This document shows positions 35,717-45,600 of a stretch of DNA of 64,000 bases, one piece after another; position 1 is the first letter of the stretch, and each line of letters opens with the position of its first letter. Position numbers and translations under genes: made by a program. The notes under the pieces were generated by a model, which was given only the letters and a program-made list of their open reading frames with translations, was not told where the DNA came from and made no database searches. This DNA comes from Rhodocyclaceae bacterium (lineage in GTDB: Bacteria; Pseudomonadota; Gammaproteobacteria; Burkholderiales; Rhodocyclaceae), in contig JAQTZQ010000002.1 in the NCBI GenBank assembly GCA_028687645.1, positions 23,781 through 87,780 of the forward strand, written 5' to 3'.

Positions 35717-37143
35717 GATTTGTCCTTGAGGAGATCGCGCAAGCGCTTCGGCGCAGGTTTCAACGGGGTTCTGACCGACGTCCATGGGCCTTGGTTCGCT
35801 GGCGTCAGCCAATTGAAACGGCTGGCCAGCCAGGAATAGGTGCGGTACAGCGTTGGGCTACGGTACACCGTAGCCCAGGCTTGCCAGATCATCGTGATCA
35901 AGCGGCTGTAACCGGCGCCCTGACCGCGCATGGTCGGGTTGGCATGCGGTTCGCTAAACGACTCTTCACGCAGGCGCATCAACAAATCGGGAATCGGAAT
36001 TCGCACCGGGCAGACTTCACCGCAAGCGCCGCACAGCGAAGAGGCGGTCGCCATGGTTTTGGTCGCTTCCAGCCCCAGCATGTGCGGCGAGATGATTTTG
36101 CCAATCGGGCCGGGGTAGGTTGTGCCGTAAGCGTGGCCGCCGATGCGCGTATAAACCGGGCAGTGATTCATGCAGGCGCCGCAACGAATACATTGCAACG
36201 TTTTGCGTAACTGCTCGTCGGCATAAGCCTGGGTGCGACCGTTGTCGAGCAACACCAGATGGACTTCCGTCGGCCCGTCTTTTTCATCGGCCTTGCGCGG
36301 ACCGGAGATCATGTTGAAGTAGGTCGAGATGTTCTGGCCGGTGGCCGAGCGCGTCAGCAGCGAGAGCAGCGGCGGGACATGGTCGAGTTTTTCGACGATT
36401 TTCTCGATGCCAGTGATGGCAATATGCACGGGTGGCGCGGTGGTGCTCAAACGGCCATTGCCTTCATTCTCGACCAAGCAGAGTGTGCCGCTTTCGGCAA
36501 CGGCAAAATTAACGCCGGACAGACCAATGTCAGCAACCAGAAACTTCTCGCGCAATACCTTGCGGCCGATCTGGATTAACTCGTCGACGTTGTCGGTGTA
36601 ATCAACGCCTTCGACTTTTTCGTGGAATAGCTTGGCGATTTCTTCCTTGGTCTTGTGAATCGCCGGCATGATGATGTGCGACGGCTTTTCACCCGCCAAC
36701 TGGACAATGTACTCACCCATGTCCGACTCCATCGCCTCAATGCCGACCGCCTCGCAGGCGTGATTGAGCTCGATTTCCTCGCTAACCATCGACTTGCCCT
36801 TGACCATCAGCTTGGCCGAGTGCTTCTGGCAGATGCCGAGGATGATGGCGTTGGCTTCATCCGGCGTTTCTGCCCAATGTACTTTAATGCCATTGCGCGT
36901 CAGGTTTTCTTCAAGCTGCACCAGCAGTGCTGGCAGCTTGCCAAGGTTGTACTGGCGAATCTGCTCGCCAAGCGTGCGCAGGGTTTCGAGTTCTTCAGCG
37001 CTGGGAAACTGCGTGATGCGCTTGTTGATCAGAAAATCCATCGCGCCACGGAAACTCTGGCGCAAAAAGGGGTTTTCGACCACATCTTTGGCGCGGGCGC
37101 GAAAGCCCTCGGAGGGCATGAAATTCAGTGCGTGTTCACTCAT
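35713..37143 (-). CDS. lutB: L-lactate dehydrogenase complex iron-sulfur subunit LutB (LldF)
   Basis: 476 residues. An N-terminal LUD-type domain (about 60-300: LMVKGKSMVSEEIELNHACEA, GVNFAVAESGTLCLVENEGNGR) is followed by two 4Fe-4S motifs, CIRCGACMNHCPVYTRIGGH and CGACGEVCPVRIP, and a C-terminal domain. LutA, LutB and LutC together oxidise L-lactate to pyruvate and feed electrons to the quinone pool. It overlaps lutC upstream and dld downstream by 4 bp each. Confidence 0.95.
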   Translation of the reverse strand: MSEHALNFMPSEGFRARAKDVVENPFLRQSFRGAMDFLINKRITQFPSAEELETLRTLGEQIRQYNLGKLPALLVQLEENLTRNGIKVHWAETPDEANAIILGICQKHSAKLMVKGKSMVSEEIELNHACEAVGIEAMESDMGEYIVQLAGEKPSHIIMPAIHKTKEEIAKLFHEKVEGVDYTDNVDELIQIGRKVLREKFLVADIGLSGVNFAVAESGTLCLVENEGNGRLSTTAPPVHIAITGIEKIVEKLDHVPPLLSLLTRSATGQNISTYFNMISGPRKADEKDGPTEVHLVLLDNGRTQAYADEQLRKTLQCIRCGACMNHCPVYTRIGGHAYGTTYPGPIGKIISPHMLGLEATKTMATASSLCGACGEVCPVRIPIPDLLMRLREESFSEPHANPTMRGQGAGYSRLITMIWQAWATVYRSPTLYRTYSWLASRFNWLTPANQGPWTSVRTPLKPAPKRLRDLLKDKS

Positions 37144-37805
37144 GCTTCGTCTCCCACCAGCAAAACAATCAGTTCTTTAGGGCCGTGCGCGCCGTAGGCC
37201 AGGGTGACCTGAATGTCGGCGGTTTTTGACGGGCCGGATACCAGCAGGGCATTGGTCGGCAAGCCACCCCCCCAATTTTCGGCAGTCATTACCTCGTAAA
37301 AGGTGTTGTAGATGGTTTTGGCGTCGAGCAGAACAATATGCACCGGCGGCACCAGCGACATCAGGCGCGGCTCGTGGCTATCGGGCCACAGCACCAGCGT
37401 ACCGGTTTCGGCGATGGCACCACGGGCAGCGGTCAGGCTGGCCGGGATGTCGTGAAACATTTCTTCCTTCCAGTCTTCAATCGATTGCTCGTAAGCGCGA
37501 CAGTGGATGCCGCTTTCGGAAAGCACGGTGATGGCGCGCTGGCCGTGCGCGGTGCCCGGTGCAACCAATAGTTTCTCAAGCTGCTTGGCGGCCAGCACTT
37601 CCCAAAGTTTCTGCGGCCAACTGGCCTGGGTCACGGCATAAACCTCGGCGTGGGCAAACTCGATACAGCCGCGAAAACGGGCAACCTTTTCCGCCGTGCT
37701 TTCTGCGCTGCGATGGGCAGCATACCAGGCAGCAACATCCGGTGCCGCTTTGGGCAAAACCGGTGCTGCGTTCAATTTGGCGAGAATACGATCACGGGCG
37801 CTCAT
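37140..37805 (-). CDS. lutC: L-lactate utilization protein LutC (LldG)
   Basis: 221 residues, a single LUD domain (AIAETGTLVLWPDSHEPRLMSLVPPVHIVLL). It is required for LutABC activity though it lacks cluster ligands of its own. Here the order is lutA-lutC-lutB rather than lutA-lutB-lutC. Both ends overlap their neighbours by 4 bp, so the four lactate genes are translationally coupled. Confidence 0.92.
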   Translation of the reverse strand: MSARDRILAKLNAAPVLPKAAPDVAAWYAAHRSAESTAEKVARFRGCIEFAHAEVYAVTQASWPQKLWEVLAAKQLEKLLVAPGTAHGQRAITVLSESGIHCRAYEQSIEDWKEEMFHDIPASLTAARGAIAETGTLVLWPDSHEPRLMSLVPPVHIVLLDAKTIYNTFYEVMTAENWGGGLPTNALLVSGPSKTADIQVTLAYGAHGPKELIVLLVGDEA

Positions 37806-38584
37806 TTTGCCGTCCTCCGCAACAGAAAGCTGGCGATATGTTCGCCGGGCAGGCTCGGCGTCTTCCGCCCCTCTTGTTCATCTTTCCAGGCGGCGTGACC
37901 GAGGATATTCATCAGGCAGCCACAGTCGGCGCTAACCACGCGTTCCGCACCGGTGGCCTTGAGCGATTTAACTTTATCTTCAACCATCGCCCCGGAGATT
38001 TCCGGTTGCTTGATCGAGAAGGTACCGCCAAAACCACAGCATTCAGATTCGTGATCCTGCTGCGCCACGGTCACTTTATTCAGGCCGCCGAGTAGTTGGC
38101 GACCCGTCAGGTGGACGCCCATTTCACGACGTGCCGAACAGGAGGTGTGCAGCACGACGGTGCAGTTACTACCTTTGTCTTCCGGTTGCCAGCCGAGAAC
38201 ATTGACCAGAAAATCGGTGAATTCGTAAATGCGTGACGACAGCGCTTCAGCCTGAGCCTTGCGCGCCGGGTCAGCAGCAAACAGGGTAGGGTAGTGATGC
38301 TTCATCATCCCGCCACAGGAGCCGGAGGGCACTACGACCGGCCAGTTTTCCGGGAACAGCGTTAATTGATGCGCAGCGACCTTGCGCGCCTCATCGGGAA
38401 ATCCGCTCGTAAAAGCCGGTTGACCGCAACAAGTCTGCTCCTGCGGGAAATGAACGCGGATGCCTTCGCGTTCCAGCAGCGTGATGGCGTCCATGCCGGC
38501 GCCGGGAAAGAACTGATCGATCACGCAGGTTGCAAAAAAATAGACATCGGTTGGGCGTTGCCCGGCTTTACCTTGTATTTGCAT
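37802..38584 (-). CDS. lutA: L-lactate utilization Fe-S oxidoreductase LutA (LldE)
   Basis: 260 residues starting MQIQGKAGQRPTDVYFFATCVIDQF, with GGAG before the ATG. Two CCG domains carry the cysteine motifs EQTCCGQPAF, LHTSCSAR and ECCGFGGTF that bind an unusual cluster in heterodisulfide-reductase-like proteins. It is the first gene of lutA-lutC-lutB-dld; a PdhR/LldR-type operator lies 18 bp upstream of its start codon. Confidence 0.93.
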   Translation of the reverse strand: MQIQGKAGQRPTDVYFFATCVIDQFFPGAGMDAITLLEREGIRVHFPQEQTCCGQPAFTSGFPDEARKVAAHQLTLFPENWPVVVPSGSCGGMMKHHYPTLFAADPARKAQAEALSSRIYEFTDFLVNVLGWQPEDKGSNCTVVLHTSCSARREMGVHLTGRQLLGGLNKVTVAQQDHESECCGFGGTFSIKQPEISGAMVEDKVKSLKATGAERVVSADCGCLMNILGHAAWKDEQEGRKTPSLPGEHIASFLLRRTAK

Positions 38585-38601
38585 TTTGTCTCCGCTGGTA
38601 A

Positions 38602-38616
38602 ATTGGTCAAACCAAT
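38602..38616. promoter_or_regulatory. GntR (LldR/PdhR-type) operator in front of lutA
   Basis: ATTGGT-CAA-ACCAAT, a perfect 6-bp dyad with a 3-nt centre, equals the published PdhR/LldR box form ATTGGT-N3-ACCAAT. It lies just before the lutA start, where binding would block transcription. The adjacent divergent GntR gene is the likely reader, with lactate or pyruvate as inducer (inferred). Confidence 0.75.
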
Positions 38617-38699
38617 ATTCGGTGGGGTGAAAATGTAATGTATAACTGGTACTTAGTCAATTAACTAAGGGAAAATCCCTAGCTTGCGCTTTAAGATTT

Positions 38700-38729
38700 A
38701 GCTCATTAGAATGAGCTGGTCTTACCAAT
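38700..38729. promoter_or_regulatory. Second operator-like site and palindrome before the GntR gene
   Basis: AGCTCAT-TAGA-ATGAGCT (38700-38717) is a perfect 7-bp dyad. Overlapping it, GCTGGT-CTT-ACCAAT (38715-38729) keeps the ACCAAT half and the inner four bases of the GntR operator seen at 38602. The two operators are about 113 bp apart, near the spacing that allows DNA looping; it lies 19 bp before the regulator's ATG, fitting autoregulation. Confidence 0.5.
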
Positions 38730-38747
38730 CGAGCGACTGCTTACAAG

Positions 38748-39524
38748 ATGCCAAACAAGGTTCAGGTTCCGCGTATTTCCGATGCTATTGCTGCTTCTTT
38801 GGAGCGCCGCATCCTTGAGGGTTCGCTCAAGCCTGGCGACCGGCTGTCTCCGGAACGCGATTTGGCGCTGGAGTTTGGTGTCTCGCGCCCATCATTGCGT
38901 GAAGCCATCCAGAAACTCGCCTCCAAAGGCTTGGTGCAAAGTCGGCAGGGCGGCGGTACTTATGTGACTGATACGCTCGAATCCTCCTTTTTTGATCCCT
39001 GGCAAGACATGATGGGCGCCCACCCCAATCTGCGCGAAGACATGCTCGAATTCCGCCGTATGCTTGAAGGCCAGGCCGCCGAGTGGGCCGCCGAGCGCGC
39101 CACCGAGGCCGATTTGACGCGTCTGGAGCAATCATATACTGCCTTGGGTGATGCATTCACAGCGGATGATCTGGTGCGCCGCTCCAGTGCCGATATCGCT
39201 TTTCATCAAGCGGTGGGTGAGGCCGCCCACAACGTGTTGCTCGGCCACCTTTCCGCCGCGCTGTTGCGCCTGATGCACGACAACATCAGTCTCAATCTTG
39301 GCGAACTCAAAAGTATTCCCGCCGCCAGCCGGCTATTGATGAGCCAGCACGCCGCGATCTACAAAGCCATTGCCGAACGCAAGCCCGCTGCCGCCCGCGC
39401 CGCCGCTGAAACCCATATTGATTTCGTCCGCGAAACCCTGGCTCAGTCATTGCGCTCTGCCGCTCGCCGAGAGACTGCCGAGCGGCGTTTGAATACCGAT
39501 TTCTCACCCTCCCTCACTTCTTGA
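38748..39524 (+). CDS. GntR/FadR-family regulator of lactate utilization (LldR/PdhR-like)
   Basis: 258 residues. The winged helix-turn-helix (about 8-75: [48 protein letters not shown]) is joined to an FCD ligand-binding domain (about 95-225) whose His/Asp residues bind metal and a carboxylate ligand in the family. It is divergent from lutA with two operator-like sites between, so I infer repression relieved by lactate or pyruvate. It is 25 bp before ppsA on the same strand and may be cotranscribed with it. Confidence 0.9.
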   Translation: MPNKVQVPRISDAIAASLERRILEGSLKPGDRLSPERDLALEFGVSRPSLREAIQKLASKGLVQSRQGGGTYVTDTLESSFFDPWQDMMGAHPNLREDMLEFRRMLEGQAAEWAAERATEADLTRLEQSYTALGDAFTADDLVRRSSADIAFHQAVGEAAHNVLLGHLSAALLRLMHDNISLNLGELKSIPAASRLLMSQHAAIYKAIAERKPAAARAAAETHIDFVRETLAQSLRSAARRETAERRLNTDFSPSLTS

Positions 39525-39549
39525 ATTAACCCCTCTGAAAGGAAGCTTC

Positions 39550-41925
39550 ATGGAAGCACTGGTTATCCCGTTTGAAAAACTGCGCGTGACCGACGTTGAA
39601 CAAGTCGGCGGCAAAAATTCATCGCTGGGCGAAATGATCAGCCAGCTGGCTGACTCCGGCGTCCGTGTGCCGGGTGGTTTTGCCACGACAGCGCAGGCTT
39701 ACCGCGATTTTCTGGCGCAAAGCGGGCTAGACAAGAAAATCAACGCAGCACTTGATGCACTGGATGTTGAAGATGTGAACGCCTTGGCCGCTTGCGGTGC
39801 CGAGATTCGTCAATGGATCATGGAAGTGCCGTTTCCGATGGATTTGACCATCGCCATCACCGAGCAATACCAGCGCCTGGTCGCTGACTCCAGCGCTGAT
39901 ATGTCCTTCGCCGTGCGTTCCTCCGCTACGGCTGAAGACTTGCCGGATGCTTCTTTTGCCGGCCAGCAAGAAACCTTCCTCAACATCGTCGGCCTGGAAA
40001 ACATCCTGCACGCAATCAAGGAAGTCTTTGCCTCGCTCTACAACGACCGCGCCATTTCTTACCGCGTTCATAAAAATTTCGTTCACGCCGATGTCGCTTT
40101 GTCGGCAGGCATTCAGCGCATGGTGCGCTCCGACAAGGGCGCTGCCGGCGTGATGTTCACGCTAGACACCGAATCCGGTTTCCGCGATGCTGTTTTCGTG
40201 ACGTCTTCCTATGGGCTGGGCGAAACGGTGGTGCAGGGCGCCGTTAATCCAGACGAGTTCTATGTGCATAAGCCGATGCTCGCCGCTGGTAAAAAAGCCG
40301 TCGTGCGCCGCAATATTGGCTCCAAGATGATCAAAATGACTTTCTCCACCGAAAAAGTGGCCGGCAAGTCAGTGATTACCGAAGAAGTCCCTGAGTCTTT
40401 GCGTGACCAGTTCTCGATCAATGACGAAGAAGTCATGGAACTGGCGCGTTACGCGATGATTATCGAAAAGCACTACGGTCGCCCGATGGACATCGAATGG
40501 GGGAAGGACGGTATCGACGGCAAGCTCTATATTTTGCAAGCCCGCCCGGAAACCGTGCAGTCGCAAGCCGGCGCCGGCAAGGTTGAGAAATTCAAGCTCA
40601 AATCCTTCTCCAAAGTCCTCGCTTCCGGTCGTGCCATTGGCCAGAAGATTGGTGTTGGCCCGGTGCGTATCGTCAAGGACCCGAAGGAAATGGACCAGGT
40701 TAAACCGGGTGATGTACTGGTTGCCGACATGACCGATCCGAACTGGGAGCCGGTGATGAAGCGCGCTTCCGCCATTGTCACCAACCGCGGTGGTCGTACC
40801 TGCCACGCCGCCATCATCGCCCGTGAGCTGGGCATTCCGGCAATTGTCGGTTGTGGCGATGCGACGCAAACGCTGCACGAAGGTGAGATCGTTACCGTCT
40901 CCTGCACCGAAGGCGACACCGGCCACGTTTATCGCGGCAGCCTGGATTTTGAAGTGACGACGCGTGATATCGCCGCCATGCCGGAAATTCCGCTCAAAAT
41001 CATGATGAACGTCGGTAACCCAGAGCTGGCTTTTGACTTTGCCCAATTACCGAATGCTGGCGTTGGCCTAGCCCGCGTCGAGTTCATCATCAACAACGTG
41101 ATTGGCATTCACCCGAAAGCCATTCTCGATGTTGAACGCCTGCCGGCTTCCAAGCGCGAAGAAATCAAGCGCCGGGCGCGTGGTTACGCTTCACCGAAGG
41201 AGTTTTTCGTCGAGAAGCTGGTTGAAGGCGTTTCGACTATCGCCGCCGCCTTTTGGCCGAACCCGGTCATCGTTCGTCTCTCCGACTTCAAATCCAACGA
41301 ATACCGCAAGCTGCTTGGTGGCGAGTTGTACGAGCCGGAAGAAGAAAACCCGATGCTCGGCTTCCGTGGTGCCTCGCGTTACATCGCCCAGTCCTTCCGC
41401 GACTGTTTCGAGATGGAATGCCGCGCCATGAAGTATGTACGTGAAGACATGGGCCTGACCAACGTGCAACTGATGGTGCCGTTTGTCCGCACCGTTAGCG
41501 AAGGGCAGGGCGTTGTCGACCTGCTGGCCGAACATGGCCTGAAGCAGGGCGAGAATGAACTCAAACTGATCATGATGTGCGAAATCCCGTCCAACGCGCT
41601 GCTGGCCGATGAATTCCTGGAAATCTTCGACGGTTTCTCGATCGGTTCCAACGACCTGACCCAGCTCACCCTCGGCCTCGACCGTGACTCCGGCCTGGTT
41701 GCCAACCTGTTCGACGAACGTGATCCAGCAGTCAAAAAACTGCTGGCAATGGCCATTGCCTCAGCCAACAAGGCCGGCAAATACATCGGCATCTGCGGCC
41801 AGGGGCCGTCCGATCACCCGGATCTGGCCGAATGGCTGATGGATCAGGGGATCAACAGCATTTCCCTGAACCCGGACACCGTTGTCGATACCTGGACACG
41901 TCTGGCCGGTCATAAAAAGGGCTGA
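39550..41925 (+). CDS. ppsA: Phosphoenolpyruvate synthase
   Basis: 791 residues, standard length. It makes PEP from pyruvate and ATP (AMP and Pi as products), needed for growth on lactate or pyruvate. The N-terminal PPDK ATP-binding domain ([20 protein letters not shown]), the phosphohistidine swivel domain ([21 protein letters not shown], His about 420; the Thr beside it is the PpsR target) and the C-terminal PEP/pyruvate domain with the [17 protein letters not shown] cysteine are complete. AGGAAGC precedes the start. A terminator follows. Confidence 0.97.
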   Translation: MEALVIPFEKLRVTDVEQVGGKNSSLGEMISQLADSGVRVPGGFATTAQAYRDFLAQSGLDKKINAALDALDVEDVNALAACGAEIRQWIMEVPFPMDLTIAITEQYQRLVADSSADMSFAVRSSATAEDLPDASFAGQQETFLNIVGLENILHAIKEVFASLYNDRAISYRVHKNFVHADVALSAGIQRMVRSDKGAAGVMFTLDTESGFRDAVFVTSSYGLGETVVQGAVNPDEFYVHKPMLAAGKKAVVRRNIGSKMIKMTFSTEKVAGKSVITEEVPESLRDQFSINDEEVMELARYAMIIEKHYGRPMDIEWGKDGIDGKLYILQARPETVQSQAGAGKVEKFKLKSFSKVLASGRAIGQKIGVGPVRIVKDPKEMDQVKPGDVLVADMTDPNWEPVMKRASAIVTNRGGRTCHAAIIARELGIPAIVGCGDATQTLHEGEIVTVSCTEGDTGHVYRGSLDFEVTTRDIAAMPEIPLKIMMNVGNPELAFDFAQLPNAGVGLARVEFIINNVIGIHPKAILDVERLPASKREEIKRRARGYASPKEFFVEKLVEGVSTIAAAFWPNPVIVRLSDFKSNEYRKLLGGELYEPEEENPMLGFRGASRYIAQSFRDCFEMECRAMKYVREDMGLTNVQLMVPFVRTVSEGQGVVDLLAEHGLKQGENELKLIMMCEIPSNALLADEFLEIFDGFSIGSNDLTQLTLGLDRDSGLVANLFDERDPAVKKLLAMAIASANKAGKYIGICGQGPSDHPDLAEWLMDQGINSISLNPDTVVDTWTRLAGHKKG

Positions 41926-41962
41926 TTTTCGCGGTCGACCGTGATAATTGCCAGAAATTTAG

Positions 41963-41988
41963 AAAGCCGGGTCTCCCCGGCTTTTTTT
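41963..41988 (+). terminator. Rho-independent terminator of ppsA
   Basis: AAAGCCGGG and CCCGGCTTT form a perfect 9-bp stem with loop TCTC, followed by more T residues (seven in total from the stem end). It lies 38 bp after the ppsA stop; on the minus strand the A-run gives partial bidirectional function for the rhodanese gene. Confidence 0.88.
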
Positions 41989-42009
41989 GGCAAATTATTG
42001 ACGCGGCAG

Positions 42010-42450
42010 TCAAGAATTCTGCTGTTGCAACTTCTTCCACGCCACAAATCCACCAGCCACTGACAGAGCCTTCGGGTAGCCCAGGGTGCGCAGTAGTGAA
42101 GCAGCACTCAAACTACGACGACCGCTATTGCAGATACAAAGCAACAGGTGATCGCTAGTGTGGTGCAGTTTATTGATCGTCGTGAAAAACGATTTCGCAT
42201 CCATTTCCTTGATCTCGCCAGCGTCGAGAATATCCTGCTCATCTTCGGTCAGGGTATGGCCCAGCATCACCTTGAGTTCAAACATCGGAATATGCTCGGT
42301 ATCCGGGATTGCGCCTTTTAGCTCGATTTCAAAAGTCTGGCGAATATCGATCATGGTCGCCAAACCAAGGCGACAGAGTTCGAGCGAAGTCGGCAAGGAA
42401 ATTTCCAGCTTGGCAATTTCTTCCGACGTGAAGTTTTCTTCTGTTGTCAT
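42010..42450 (-). CDS. Rhodanese-like domain protein
   Basis: 146 residues from ATG 42450 (MTTEENFTSEEIAKLE), with AAGGAA upstream; the track's 181-residue form adds an unsupported N-terminus. A leading segment (LCRLGLATMIDIRQTFEIELKGAIPDTEHIPM) precedes the active loop CNSGRRS, where the Cys is the persulfide carrier of rhodaneses. It is cytosolic; sulfur transfer or cyanide/thiosulfate chemistry is possible. It stands alone between ppsA and mfd on the opposite strand. Confidence 0.85.
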   Translation of the reverse strand: MTTEENFTSEEIAKLEISLPTSLELCRLGLATMIDIRQTFEIELKGAIPDTEHIPMFELKVMLGHTLTEDEQDILDAGEIKEMDAKSFFTTINKLHHTSDHLLLCICNSGRRSLSAASLLRTLGYPKALSVAGGFVAWKKLQQQNS

Positions 42451-42650
42451 TTTGAATGTTCCTTGGCGTTTGTCTTTCAAGCGAAATAAGACATTACAGC
42501 ATTTCAGATATAGCCGCCTATTTTGGCTCAACCAAACCCAATTACTACCGCGCATAATTTGTATTATGTAAAATTATAATTATTTTACAGGATCGCCCAG
42601 ATCAGCCTGCCAGCTATAATTCTCACCCCGCACTGTTTTGAAGCATCACT

Positions 42651-45600
42651 GTGTCCGTTCCCAAACCGTTGCTTTCCCTCGTTGCCCTACCCAAGCCCGG
42701 CGCCCGTATCGATATTCCGCCGCTGGCTGGCTCTGGTGATGCCCTGGCGCTGGCCGAACTGGCGCAGCAGAACAAGGGCCGCACGTTGGCCGTAATCACC
42801 GCCAGCGCCGCCGATGCTCAGCGCTTGCTGGATGAAATTCCGTGGTTTGCACCGGGGATCAAGGTGCGTTTGCTGCCGGACTGGGAAACGCTGCCTTACG
42901 ATCATTTCTCGCCGCACCAAGATCTAGTTTCCGAGCGGCTTGCGACGCTATGGTCCGCCTTGCAGGGTGAGGTGGAAATCTTGCTCGTTCCGGCGTCGAC
43001 CGCAGTCAATCGGCTGGCACCGCCGGAGTTCATGGCGGCTTACACCTTCGAATTCAAAAAGGGCCAGAAGCTCAACGCCGACAAGTTCCGCAGCCAGGTC
43101 ACGCTGGCCGGCTACGCTCATGTTACGCAGGTAGTTTCGCCCGGCGAATACTCGATTCGCGGTGGGCTGATCGACCTCTTCCCGATGGGTTCGCAATTAC
43201 CTTACCGGCTTGATCTGTTTGATGACGAGATCGAAAGTATCAAGACCTTCGACGTCGACACCCAGCGCACTGTCTACCCGGTGCCGGAAATGCGCCTGCT
43301 GCCGGCGCGCGAATTCCCCATGGATGACAAGGGCCGCACGCATTTTCGTCAGAGTTTCCGTGACCGTTTTGAGGGCGACCCGGCCAAATCGGGCATTTAC
43401 AAAGACATTTCCACCGGCATCGCCAGTGCCGGTATCGAGTATTACCTGCCGCTGTTCTTTGATGAAATGGCGAGCATTTTCGATTACCTGCCGAAGGATG
43501 CCGTTTTCGTCACCCACGGCGATGCACCGGCTGCCATTGCTGCGTTCTGGGCTGATACCAAATCGCGCTACAACCTGTTGCAGGGCGACAAATCACGGCC
43601 ACTGCTGCCGCCTGATGAATTATTCCTGACTGATGAGGCATTCTTTAGCGCCGCAAAGTCTTACGGTCGACTGGCTTTCGATGCCAAAAATCGTGACGCC
43701 GGAAAACTGCCCAATATCGCCGTTGACCGTAGAAGCGACGACCCGCTCGGTGCGCTGAAAAATTATCTAGCCAGCTTCAATGGCCGCGCGCTGCTGATCG
43801 CCGAAACCGCAGGCCGGCGCGAAACCCTGGCCGCGATGTTCTCCGAACATGGCCTGAAACCTGAAACCAGCGCCGATCTGGCCGGCTTTCTCGCCAGTAA
43901 CGCCAAACTGGCGCTAGGCATTGGCCCACTACAAAACGGCTTCGCACTCCCCCTCAATCCCCAATCCCCCATCCCCCCTCCCCCGCCCCTCGCCTTCATC
44001 ACCGAAACCGAACTCTTCGCCGGCTCACCCCGCCGCACCCGGCGCGAATCGCAGAAAAAGGCCAGTTTCGATAACTGGCTGAAAGATCTCACCGAACTCA
44101 AAGTCGGCGACCCGGTGGTGCACGAAAGCCACGGCATTGGCCGCTACCAAGGACTGGTACGCATGGATTTAGGCCTCGGCGAGCAGGAATTCCTCGAGCT
44201 GCATTACGCCAACGACGCCAAGCTTTTTGTCCCGGTCGCTCAGTTGCACGTTATTTCGCGCTATTCCGGCGCCGACCCGGAAAGCGCCCCGCTGCATACA
44301 CTAGGCTCTGGCCAGTGGGAAAAAGCCAAACGCAAAGCCGCCGAACAGGCGCACGACACCGCCGCCGAACTGCTCGCCCTCTACGCCGCTCGCGCTGCTC
44401 GTCAAGGCCATGCCTTCGATTTTCAGGAAAACGATTACGAAGCCTTTGCCGACGGTTTCGGCTTTGAAGAAACCAACGATCAAGCACAAGCCATTCTCGC
44501 CGTGATTCAGGACATGCGTTCGGGCAAGCCGATGGATAGACTGGTTTGCGGCGATGTCGGTTTCGGCAAGACTGAAGTGGCTCTGCGCGCCGCCTTCTGC
44601 GCCGTGGCTGGTGGCAAGCAGGTGGCCGTTTTGTGCCCGACCACCCTGCTCTGCGAACAGCATTACCAGACCTTCGCCGACCGCTTTGCCGACTGGCCGG
44701 TGAAAATCGCCGAAATTTCCCGCTTCAAGACCGCCAAGGAGTCAGCCCAAGCCTTGCAGGAATTAAGTGAAGGCAAGATCGACATCATCATTGGTACGCA
44801 CAAGCTGATCGGCAAGGACGTCAAGTTCAGCCGCCTCGGCTTGGTCGTTATCGATGAGGAACACCGTTTTGGCGTCCGTCAGAAAGAAACACTGAAAGCC
44901 ATGCGCGCCGAAGTCGATGTTCTCACGCTGACCGCAACGCCCATCCCGCGCACGCTGGCGATGAGCATGGAAGGCCTGCGCGACTTCTCGGTCATCGCCA
45001 CCGCGCCGCAGAAACGCCTGGCCATCAAAACCTTTGTCAGCAATTTCTCCGACGGCATCATCCGCGAAGCCGTGCTGCGCGAACTCAAGCGCGGCGGCCA
45101 GGTGTATTTCCTGCATAACGAAGTCGACACCATCGCCAACATGCAGGAAAAACTGGCCAAGCTGGTGCCGGAAGCGCGTATCGTCATCGGCCACGGCCAA
45201 ATGAACGAGCGCGAGTTGGAACGCGTCATGCGCGACTTCACCGGCCAGCGCGCCAACGTCTTGCTGTGCACGACCATCATCGAAACCGGCATCGACAACC
45301 CACACGCCAACACCATCCTGATCAACCGCTCAGAGAAATTCGGCCTCGCCCAGCTACACCAACTGCGTGGCCGCGTCGGTCGTTCTCACCACCAGGCCTA
45401 CGCCTACCTGCTGGTGCAGGATGACAAGGCGCTGACCAAGCAGGCCAAAATGCGCCTGGAGGCAATTCAGTCGATGGAAGAACTCGGTTCCGGCTTCTTC
45501 CTCGCCATGCACGATCTGGAAATTCGCGGCGCCGGCGAGGTGCTGGGTGATAACCAGTCCGGCGAAATGCAGGAAGTCGGCTTCACGATGTATGCCGACA

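Noticed and set aside
35717-35812. Longer start for dld
   Set aside because: The extra 32 residues lie inside lutB; the ATGA overlap start at 35716 fits the coupled operon.
42451-42555. Longer start for the rhodanese gene
   Set aside because: The added residues are basic and Cys-rich, unlike the family; ATG 42450 has AAGGAA upstream.
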